From: Gemmatimonadota bacterium
GTDB taxonomy: Bacteria; GCA-2686955
Length of the DNA stretch: 6,050 nt
Reading direction: 5' to 3'
Assembly: GCA_026991065.1 (NCBI GenBank)
Contig: JALXCG010000415.1
Span: forward strand, 1-6,050
Below, piece after piece: positions 1 through 5,497 of the stretch (the stretch's first letter is position 1; every line of letters begins with the position of its first letter). The notes below the pieces were generated by a model. It saw only the letters and a list, made by a program, of their open reading frames with translations. It did not search any database and had not been told where the DNA came from. Position numbers and translations under genes: made by a program.

Positions 1-132
1 GCATTCACGAAGTGGGTGCTGGCTCTTCTATTTTAAGTCTTGGCCAACGGCGCAGGGGCTTCTGTCCCGGTTTTGTGGGCGGATGGCTCTGGCCGTTGAC
101 CATCTCTTTGCTCTTGTAGGCGGCTGCCGGGG
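1..132. other. Upstream flank with no assignable gene
   Basis: No recognisable gene lies here. Three + strand frames are open from the left edge. One stops at TAA 34-36 after 11 codons (ending WVLALLF), one at TAG 118-120 and one at TGA 134-136. Any of them could be the tail of a gene beginning outside the window, but none carries a family signature. The short hydrophobic end at position 36 is the most plausible because a candidate terminator follows it. In related genomes the gene before rho is often coaE, but these tails are too short to test that. Confidence 0.4.
41..118 (+). terminator. Possible terminator of an upstream gene (inverted repeat plus T-rich tail)
   Basis: Bases 41-51 and 92-102 pair over 11 positions with one C.A mismatch (44 against 99). 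The loop is 40 bases. A pyrimidine-rich, T-containing stretch follows at 103-118 but is not a clean T-run. The position just after the TAA at 34-36 suits transcription termination of a gene entering from the left. The large loop and broken T-tract make an intrinsic terminator uncertain. Confidence 0.22.
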
Positions 133-161
133 TTGACAGGCGCGCGAGCGCTGGGTAAGTT
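133..161 (+). promoter_or_regulatory. Candidate sigma70-type promoter for rho
   Basis: A perfect -35 hexamer TTGACA (133-138) is followed by a 17-base spacer and a weak -10 box TAAGTT (156-161, 3 of 6 consensus bases). It is the best such pair seen upstream of rho. It predicts a start near 168 and a leader of about 430 bases. The spacer contains a GCGC-GCGA-GCGC hairpin (140-151), which probably only reflects GC richness. Confidence 0.45.
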
Positions 162-167
162 CCGGGT

Positions 168-596
168 GGGGCTACGATCAAGGCTTAATTGCTTCCATGG
201 CCCTTCCTCTTCCCGGCCCGTTGAAATAGACGATGGGTGGCGGGATCCAATTGAAATCTACTCCCTTTTCCGGAGCCAGTTTTCACCCCGCGCCTTGAGC
301 GGTGGAAGGGCTGGCCCAACCCCAATCCTTGGCATGATCCCACCGCGACGCCTAACTGACTGTACCATCCGCGGTGGTTGAGCCCAAGTCCCGGGGAGAG
401 TGCCGGAAGGGACAGAGGACAGGCCCCAAACCGGGGTGAGCAGTCCTTCGGCCTGGCACTGCGATGCTGAGGCAAGCGAGAAGAAGGAGGCTCTATTTCG
501 CGGTCGCTCCCGCGCAAGTCCCTCCTCGTAGTGCCGTGGAGATCCTGCCGTGAGCGGGTTGCCGCCAGGGAACTCTTCCTGAGGCGGCTGGAATCT
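168..596 (+). promoter_or_regulatory. Long, foldable 5' leader of rho
   Basis: This stretch holds no credible gene. Its first part (about 186-300) is C-rich and G-poor; for example 247-294 has 19 C and 7 G, as Rho-loading (rut) sites often do. Three foldable blocks follow. In block 308-385, 308-312 pairs with 381-385 and 317-321 with 376-380, enclosing hairpins 322-325/329-332 and 340-347/370-377; the last partly competes for 376-377. In block 399-460, 399-404 pairs with 455-460, 406-413 with 443-449 (one bulged G), and 424-427 with 433-436. In block 485-526, 485-490 pairs with 521-526, and 499-503 with 510-514. Rho autogenous attenuation in a leader is established in E. coli, and a structured RNA called Pseudomon-Rho precedes rho in pseudomonads. 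A similar role here is inference, and I recognise no known riboswitch class. Confidence 0.4.
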
Positions 597-1850
597 ATGT
601 ATATGGACATCGCCGAACTGCAGAGCAAATCCATTGTTGAACTCTATGGGATCGCGCGTGATCTCGAGGTGCCGTCATTCAATGGGATGAACAAGCAGGC
701 TCTGGTCTACCGAATACTGAAGAAGAGTGCTGCCTCCCATGAAGACCTTATTGCGGAGGGGGTGCTGGATCTGTTCCCCGACGGACATGGATTTCTCCGC
801 TCTACCAACTACAATTATCTCGCCGGGCCAGATGATGTGCGTGTGTCGCCTTCGCAGATTCGGAAGTTCAAGCTACAGAAGGGCGACGCGATCACCGGTC
901 GGGTCCGGGCTCCGAAGAATGGAGAGCGTTTTTTTTCGCTGGTCGACATAATAGGCGTGAACTACGAGGATCCGGATGAAGCCGCATTGCGGCAGGAGTT
1001 CGATCGATTAACGCCTCTCTATCCCAATGAACAGCTTCGGATGGAGTCAGATCCAAAGGATCTGACAACCCGCATCATCGACCTCATCGCGCCGGTCGGA
1101 AAAGGGCAGCGCGGTTTGATCGTGGCGCCGCCCAAGGCCGGGAAGACGATTATTCTCAAGGCGATGGCCGCTTCGATCGCGCGCAATCATCCAGAGGTGG
1201 TCTTGATGGTTTTGCTCGTGGATGAGCGCCCTGAAGAGGTCACGGATATGATGAGCTGTGTTGACGGCGAAGTGATCAGCTCGACTTTCGATGAAAAGCC
1301 GCAGCGCCATGTGCAGGTCACCGACATGGTGATGGAGAAGGCCAAGCGCCTGGTCGAGCAGGGGCACGATGTTGTGATTCTGCTGGATTCGCTGACGCGG
1401 CTGGCGAGGGCTTACAATACGCTGGCTCCGAAAAACGGGCGGTTGCTCTCTGGGGGAATAGATGCGACCGCCATGCAGAAACCACGGCGCTTCTTCGGTG
1501 CGGCGCGCAATGTGGAGAACGGCGGCAGCTTGACGATTCTTGCGACCTGCCTGGTGGAGACAGGAAGTCGCATGGACGACGTGATTTTCGAGGAATTTAA
1601 AGGGACCGGAAATCTGGAGATCGTTCTGGATCGCGGATTGGCCGATCGGCGAATCTTTCCCGCGATCCATGTGCACAAGAGCGGAACCCGCAAAGAGGAC
1701 CTTCTGCTTGACCCCGTTACGCTGAACCGAGTGTGGATTCTGCGCAAGTACTTGGCTACTTTAAGTGAGATTGAGGCGATCGACTTTCTCCGGGATCGGC
1801 TTGCAAAGAGCCCGGAAAATAAGAGTTTTCTGCAGTCGATGAACGCGTAG
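597..1850 (+). CDS. rho: Transcription termination factor Rho
   Basis: Rho is a hexameric RNA-dependent ATPase that loads on C-rich nascent RNA and dislodges RNA polymerase. The product is 417 residues, close to the 419 of E. coli. In order: an N-terminal helical region (about 1-50); an RNA-binding cold-shock-like fold with the RNP1-type motif DGHGFLR (62-68); Walker A GLIVAPPKAGKT (173-184); the catalytic-glutamate motif DERPEEVT (209-216); Walker B ILLDS with D264; a Q-loop region around NGRLLSGGIDA; the R-loop EEFKGTGN; and the arginine-finger region SGTRKEDLL. His64 stands where E. coli has Phe62. ATG 597 is chosen because the protein then aligns with E. coli Rho from its first residues and GAGGCGG (581-587) lies upstream. 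ATG 603 is also possible. The reading frame stays open back to GTG 531, but that start has no ribosome-binding site. A T8 run (929-936) interrupts otherwise GC-rich coding sequence. The stop is TAG, which RF1 reads. Confidence 0.98.
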   Translation: MYMDIAELQSKSIVELYGIARDLEVPSFNGMNKQALVYRILKKSAASHEDLIAEGVLDLFPDGHGFLRSTNYNYLAGPDDVRVSPSQIRKFKLQKGDAITGRVRAPKNGERFFSLVDIIGVNYEDPDEAALRQEFDRLTPLYPNEQLRMESDPKDLTTRIIDLIAPVGKGQRGLIVAPPKAGKTIILKAMAASIARNHPEVVLMVLLVDERPEEVTDMMSCVDGEVISSTFDEKPQRHVQVTDMVMEKAKRLVEQGHDVVILLDSLTRLARAYNTLAPKNGRLLSGGIDATAMQKPRRFFGAARNVENGGSLTILATCLVETGSRMDDVIFEEFKGTGNLEIVLDRGLADRRIFPAIHVHKSGTRKEDLLLDPVTLNRVWILRKYLATLSEIEAIDFLRDRLAKSPENKSFLQSMNA

Positions 1851-1933
1851 TGGCGGAGATGGTCCGGTCTCCGGAAGAGCGTGCAAGCGGAGTTTGGGGC
1901 TCAGTCAATCGGTTGTTTGCGCGGTCTCTATTG

Positions 1934-1962
1934 TTGACGGGCGGCCCCACTTGCCGTAACCT
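1934..1962 (+). promoter_or_regulatory. Candidate promoter for the rpmE-prfA-prmC-murA group
   Basis: TTGACG (1934-1939), a 17-base spacer and TAACCT (1957-1962) lie in the 144-base rho-rpmE gap. The predicted start would be about 25 bases before the rpmE GTG. The -35 differs from consensus by one base and the -10 is weak. It has the same layout as the candidate before rho (TTGAC, 17-base spacer, TAAnnT). The gap contains no T-tailed hairpin, only a short 1863-1867/1871-1875 stem, so read-through from rho is also likely. Confidence 0.35.
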
Positions 1963-1994
1963 AACGCGCTTTGATAACCCATGGAGTTTTCGAC

Positions 1995-2201
1995 GTGAAA
2001 CAAGGCATACATCCCGATTACAAGCAAGTAGAGGTTAGCTGCGCGTGCGGCAACCGGTTCATGTCCGGTTCAGTGGTGGACAAGATCCACGTTGAAATCT
2101 GTTCAGCCTGTCATCCCTTCTTTACCGGCAAGCAAAAGCTTGTGGATACAGCCGGGCGAATCGAGAGATTCCAGCGCAAGTATGGTAAGGGCGGGCGCTG
2201 A
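1995..2201 (+). CDS. rpmE: 50S ribosomal protein L31, zinc-binding type
   Basis: L31 sits on the central protuberance of the large ribosomal subunit and helps bridge it to the small subunit. The 68-residue product begins MKQGIHPDY, like E. coli MKKDIHPKY, and contains the hallmark CHPFFTGKQ. Cys16, Cys18, Cys36 and Cys39 form the zinc-binding set of the C+ form; the spacing between the two pairs is one residue shorter than in E. coli (Cys37 and Cys40). Such C+ copies are often replaced by a zinc-free paralogue under zinc starvation; none is in this window. GTG 1995 is chosen because it begins at the conserved N-terminus and GGAG (1983-1986) lies 8 bases before it. An in-frame TTG at 1971 would add eight residues unlike the family. 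The gene follows rho, a common arrangement, and precedes prfA by 69 bases. Confidence 0.96.
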   Translation: MKQGIHPDYKQVEVSCACGNRFMSGSVVDKIHVEICSACHPFFTGKQKLVDTAGRIERFQRKYGKGGR

Positions 2202-2246
2202 AAACTTGGCGAACAAACGACTCCGCCGGTTCCGAGGGGCTACGAC

Positions 2247-2273
2247 CACGATCACCAGTGAGGTGCGATCGTG
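2247..2273 (+). promoter_or_regulatory. Hairpin enclosing the prfA ribosome-binding site and start codon
   Basis: CACGATC (2247-2253) is perfectly complementary to GATCGTG (2267-2273), whose last three bases are the prfA start codon. Inside, 2254-2256 can pair with 2262-2264. The Shine-Dalgarno-like GAGGT (2260-2264) therefore falls in the loop and upper stem, and the GTG in the lower stem. Ribosomes finishing rpmE at 2201 would end upstream of this hairpin without covering it. The fold is seen in the sequence; translational control is inferred. Confidence 0.4.
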
Positions 2274-3350
2274 AGTTTCGTGGACAAGCTCGTCGCATTT
2301 GAAAAGCGCTACGAGGAGTTGAGCCAGCAACTGTCCGATCCCGCCGTGTTGCGTGATCCCGCGCTCAATCGAAAGCTCGGGCGCGAGTTTGCGAGGGTCC
2401 GGGAGATCGTTGCCCAGTATCACGATTACCGTAAAATTGAATCGGACCTGCGCGGTGCGGAGGAGGTTCTTGCGGAAGCTTCCGATCCCGATATGATCGA
2501 ATTCGCCAAGGCGGAGCAGGTCGAAGGGGAGAAAGCACTCGCCGAGGCGGAAGAGCGGCTGAAGGTGCTGCTTCTGCCGCCGGATCCGAATGACGACAAG
2601 AATATCATTGTCGAGGTGCGGGCCGGGACGGGCGGCGACGAAGCCTCTCTTTTTGCCGCCGATCTCTATCGAATGTATTCGCGCTTTGCTGAGCGGCGGG
2701 GTTGGAAGTTGGAACTGTTGAGTTCCACTCCCACCGACCGCGGCGGCTTTCGCGAAGTTGTGTTCGGGATCTCCGGGGAGGGAGTGTTTCGGCAACTCAA
2801 GTTCGAGAGTGGAACACACCGAGTTCAGCGCATACCGGTGACTGAGGCGAGTGGTCGCATTCACACTTCGGCCGCTACCGTTGCAGTCCTCCCCGAGGCG
2901 GAGGAGGTGGATTTGCAGATCGCGCCCGCTGATCTGCGGATCGACGTGTACCGTTCGAGCGGTCCGGGGGGGCAGAGTGTCAACACTACAGACTCAGCCG
3001 TTCGGATCACGCATCTGCCCAGCGGTCTGGTGGTGACCTGTCAAGATGAGAAATCGCAACACAAGAATCGGGACAAGGCGCTGACGGTTCTGCGTGCGCG
3101 TCTTCAAGACAAGCTCGAACAGGAACAGCAAGCGGAAATCGCCGCTGTGCGACGGGCCATGGTTGGATCAGGAGATCGAAGCCAGCGAATCCGCACCTAC
3201 AATTTCCCGCAGGGACGGATAACCGATCACCGCATCGGATTGACCCTCTATAAGCTTCCGGAGATTTTGGCCGGCGGGTTGGACGAGTTGATCGAGGCGC
3301 TGCAGACCTCTGATCGATTGGAGCGCCTGCAGGCACTGGGAACGGAGTGA
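2271..3350 (+). CDS. prfA: Peptide chain release factor 1 (RF1)
   Basis: RF1 recognises UAA and UAG in the ribosomal A site and triggers hydrolysis of peptidyl-tRNA. The 359-residue product is full length for the family (360 in E. coli). The N-terminal about 100 residues are charged and helical. The region around [15 protein letters not shown] starts the conserved core. The codon-recognition tripeptide is PVT (189-191), the PxT form of RF1 rather than the SPF of RF2. The catalytic GGQ is at 233-235 in [15 protein letters not shown], and Q235 has the same number as in E. coli. [14 protein letters not shown] near the C-terminus is also typical. GTG 2271 is preceded by GAGGT (2260-2264) at 6 bases. 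The GGQ codons sit in a G7 run (2966-2972). The stop TGA overlaps the prmC start by four bases, so the two are probably translationally coupled. Confidence 0.98.
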   Translation: MSFVDKLVAFEKRYEELSQQLSDPAVLRDPALNRKLGREFARVREIVAQYHDYRKIESDLRGAEEVLAEASDPDMIEFAKAEQVEGEKALAEAEERLKVLLLPPDPNDDKNIIVEVRAGTGGDEASLFAADLYRMYSRFAERRGWKLELLSSTPTDRGGFREVVFGISGEGVFRQLKFESGTHRVQRIPVTEASGRIHTSAATVAVLPEAEEVDLQIAPADLRIDVYRSSGPGGQSVNTTDSAVRITHLPSGLVVTCQDEKSQHKNRDKALTVLRARLQDKLEQEQQAEIAAVRRAMVGSGDRSQRIRTYNFPQGRITDHRIGLTLYKLPEILAGGLDELIEALQTSDRLERLQALGTE

Positions 3351-4216
3351 GCGCCCATCCTGAAGAGGTCTGGACGCTGCTCGCCGTGCTTAACGCGGCG
3401 GACCGTTTTCTTGCTTCCCGGGGCATCGACAATTCCCGAGGCGAGGCGGAGCAGCTTCTCACACGTGTCCTGCAGTTGACTCGACTGGAGCTATACCTGC
3501 AGCACGACAGGCCTCTGGATCAGGTCGAGAGAGCTTCCTATAAGAAGCTGCTGCGCAGGCGAGTGCAGGGGGAGCCGCTGCAGTATCTCATCGGTTCTGT
3601 GGAGGTTCTGGGCTACGCGCTGGAAGTAGGGCCGGGGGTGTTGATTCCGCGTCCGGAGACTGAGATCCTGCTGGTTGAAGCGTTGCGTTTGTTAGAGCCG
3701 ATGCAGCATCCCTGGGTCCTCGATGCGGGGGCGGGTAGCGGCACCCTGGCAGTGGTATTGGCGAAACGATTACCCCTCTCGTACGTGTTCGCCGTGGAGC
3801 TGTCGCCGCATGCGCTGCGCTACACGGTTCGCAATGCGAAGAGGCATGATGTGGGGGGGAGGCTGCTTGCCGGAGGAGCGGACTATGGGCGCCTGCCGGT
3901 AAGGGATGGAGCTTTCGACCTGCTGGTATCGAACCCTCCCTACATTGCCAGCGCTCTGGTACCCGGGCTACAGAGAGAGATCGCGGAACACGAGCCCCAC
4001 CTGGCTCTGGACGGCGGTGAAGATGGCCTTGATGCGTATCGATGCCTGATCCCGGAAGCCGCACGGGTTCTTCACGCCGGGGGGGCGTTGGCGCTGGAGA
4101 TTGGACGCGATCAGGGGCGGGCGGTGGCAAGCCTCTGCAGCCGGGATTTTGAAGCGGTCGTGGTGCGCCGTGATCTTGCAGGACACGAGCGCGTGGTCAC
4201 CGCGCGCAGAAAGTGA
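3347..4216 (+). CDS. prmC: Release factor glutamine N5-methyltransferase
   Basis: PrmC (also HemK) transfers a methyl group from S-adenosylmethionine to the glutamine of the GGQ motif in RF1 and RF2, raising release efficiency. The product is 289 residues against 277 in E. coli. An N-terminal helical release-factor-binding domain (about 1-90) includes GEPLQYLIG. Then comes [11 protein letters not shown], the SAM-binding motif I DAGAGSGT (126-133), and the NPPY active-site motif (196-199), which holds the substrate amide. The GTG start overlaps the prfA stop in GTGA (3347-3350), with GGGA (3338-3341) as a modest ribosome-binding site inside prfA. G7 runs lie at 3853-3859 and 4079-4085. Adjacency to prfA separates this from the related PrmB and RNA methyltransferases that share NPPY. 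Confidence 0.96.
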   Translation: MSAHPEEVWTLLAVLNAADRFLASRGIDNSRGEAEQLLTRVLQLTRLELYLQHDRPLDQVERASYKKLLRRRVQGEPLQYLIGSVEVLGYALEVGPGVLIPRPETEILLVEALRLLEPMQHPWVLDAGAGSGTLAVVLAKRLPLSYVFAVELSPHALRYTVRNAKRHDVGGRLLAGGADYGRLPVRDGAFDLLVSNPPYIASALVPGLQREIAEHEPHLALDGGEDGLDAYRCLIPEAARVLHAGGALALEIGRDQGRAVASLCSRDFEAVVVRRDLAGHERVVTARRK

Positions 4217-4225
4217 GTTGGGTTC

Positions 4226-5497
4226 GTGGATCAGTTTGTCATTGTCGGCGGAGTGCCGCTGCGGGGAGAAATTGAGGTCGGGGGATCCAAGAATGCCGCC
4301 CTGCCGATGCTGGCGGCGGCCCTGCTGGCCGACGGCTGCACCACAATTCGCAATGTCCCTCGGTTGCGCGATGTCCAGTCGATGCTTGCCCTCCTGGAGA
4401 GCATGGGCGTCCAGAGTCGATACAGCGGTCACACGGTTGTACTGGATTCATCGACTCTTAGATTGGCTGAAGCCCCCTATGAGTTGGTGCGCAAAATGCG
4501 GGCTTCGATCTACGTGCTGGGGCCACTGCTTGCTCGGTTTGGTTATGCGCGGGTATCGCTTCCGGGAGGGTGTGCGTGGGGACCGCGGCCGATCGATCTG
4601 CATCTGAGAGGGCTGGAGGCGCTTGGTGCTCGGATCGCACTGCGCCACGGCTACGTTGAGGCGCGCGCGGAGCGCCTGCGCGGCAGTCGGATTGTGCTCG
4701 ATGTTGTGAGCGTGGGGGCAACCGCCAACCTTCTGATGGCAGCGAGCTTGGCCGCTGGAACGACGGTCATCGAGAACGCCGCGCGGGAACCACACATCGT
4801 GGCGCTGGGGGAGATGCTGCGGGCAATGGGAGCGCCCATCGATGGACTCGGAACTCACACGATTACGATTGAGGGGCAGAGTTCCTTGCGTGGAGTCGAG
4901 GTAAACAATCGGCCGGACTACATAGAGGCAGGGACACTGGCGGTAGCCGCGGTGATTACTGGTGGCGACCTACACCTGACCTCGTTCCCTCTGGAGGATT
5001 GCAGACCCTCGCTGGCGGTGTTGGAAGAAGCGGGTGGAGTCATCGAGCCGCTGAAGTCCGCAGCCGGAGAGAGCAAAGTTCGAGTACGTCGTGCCGCGGC
5101 GGGGCTGCGAGCGGTTTCTTTGACCACCGCGCCGCATCCAGGCTTCCCGACCGACATGCAGGCGCAGATGATGGCGCTATTGACGATTGCTCCCGGCACC
5201 AGCTTGATCACGGAAGGGATCTACGCGGACCGGTTTTCCCACGTCCCCGAGTTGCGCCGAATGGGCGCGGAGATCGCCTTGCGCTCCAACGTGGCAGTAA
5301 TTCAGGGACGCCCCGGCCTTGCGGGCGCGCCGGTGATGGCCACCGATCTTCGTGCCAGCGCGGCGATGGTGCTGGCCGCGTTGGTGGCCGAGGGGGAAAC
5401 CCGCATTCGACGTGTGTACCACATCGATCGTGGTTACGAAGCGATCGAGAAGAAGCTGGCGCGACTGGGCGCTAGGATTCAGCGCGTTCAGGAGTAA
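4226..5497 (+). CDS. murA: UDP-N-acetylglucosamine 1-carboxyvinyltransferase (MurA)
   Basis: MurA transfers enolpyruvate from phosphoenolpyruvate to UDP-GlcNAc in the cytoplasm, the first committed step of peptidoglycan synthesis. The 423-residue product (419 in E. coli) shows the family landmarks: SKNAALP with K22 and N23; the catalytic-loop cysteine C116 in [15 protein letters not shown] (Cys115 in E. coli); [15 protein letters not shown]231 and E234 in [10 protein letters not shown]310 in [12 protein letters not shown]374 in MATDLRASA; and [14 protein letters not shown]. The catalytic cysteine predicts the fosfomycin-sensitive form. Tyr232 stands where E. coli has Arg (PDRIETG). GTG 4226 begins at the conserved MDQFVIVGG; only a weak GAG-containing ribosome-binding site precedes it. 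The gene follows prmC by 9 bases, so cotranscription is likely. Its last 26 bases overlap the 3' end of selB on the other strand. Confidence 0.98.
   Translation: MDQFVIVGGVPLRGEIEVGGSKNAALPMLAAALLADGCTTIRNVPRLRDVQSMLALLESMGVQSRYSGHTVVLDSSTLRLAEAPYELVRKMRASIYVLGPLLARFGYARVSLPGGCAWGPRPIDLHLRGLEALGARIALRHGYVEARAERLRGSRIVLDVVSVGATANLLMAASLAAGTTVIENAAREPHIVALGEMLRAMGAPIDGLGTHTITIEGQSSLRGVEVNNRPDYIEAGTLAVAAVITGGDLHLTSFPLEDCRPSLAVLEEAGGVIEPLKSAAGESKVRVRRAAAGLRAVSLTTAPHPGFPTDMQAQMMALLTIAPGTSLITEGIYADRFSHVPELRRMGAEIALRSNVAVIQGRPGLAGAPVMATDLRASAAMVLAALVAEGETRIRRVYHIDRGYEAIEKKLARLGARIQRVQE

Noticed and set aside
2-226. Selenoprotein with CxxU motif: frame reading Cys-Arg-Gly then TGA at 134-136, followed by a GCGC-GCGA-GCGC hairpin
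   Set aside because: It is tempting because selB is nearby, but the frame matches no known selenoprotein fold, the hairpin is smaller than a bacterial SECIS, and the TGA lies in the candidate rho promoter.
133-381. 82-codon + strand reading frame in the rho leader
   Set aside because: It begins with TTG inside the candidate promoter, its product is low-complexity and Arg/Pro-rich, and it has no family signature.
399-426. SRP RNA-like segment (CCGGAAGG)
   Set aside because: It resembles the SRP GGAA tetraloop, but only two base pairs close the loop and the rest of the conserved domain is missing.
531-596. 22-residue N-terminal extension of Rho from GTG 531
   Set aside because: No ribosome-binding site precedes it, the residues do not resemble any Rho N-terminus, and ATG 597 gives the family length.
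185-634. 149-codon - strand reading frame across the rho leader and 5' end
   Set aside because: The product is Ser/Arg/Gly-rich without recognisable motifs, has no clear ribosome-binding site, and runs into rho antisense; it is expected by chance in GC-rich DNA.
1047-1676. 209-codon - strand frame opposite rho
   Set aside because: It lies wholly antisense to the conserved ATPase domain and shows no protein-family motifs. The same reasoning excludes the long antisense frames at 2103-2864, 3588-4130 and 4448-4858.
1971-1994. Earlier TTG start for rpmE
   Set aside because: It adds eight residues before the conserved L31 N-terminus, whereas GTG 1995 has GGAG at good spacing.
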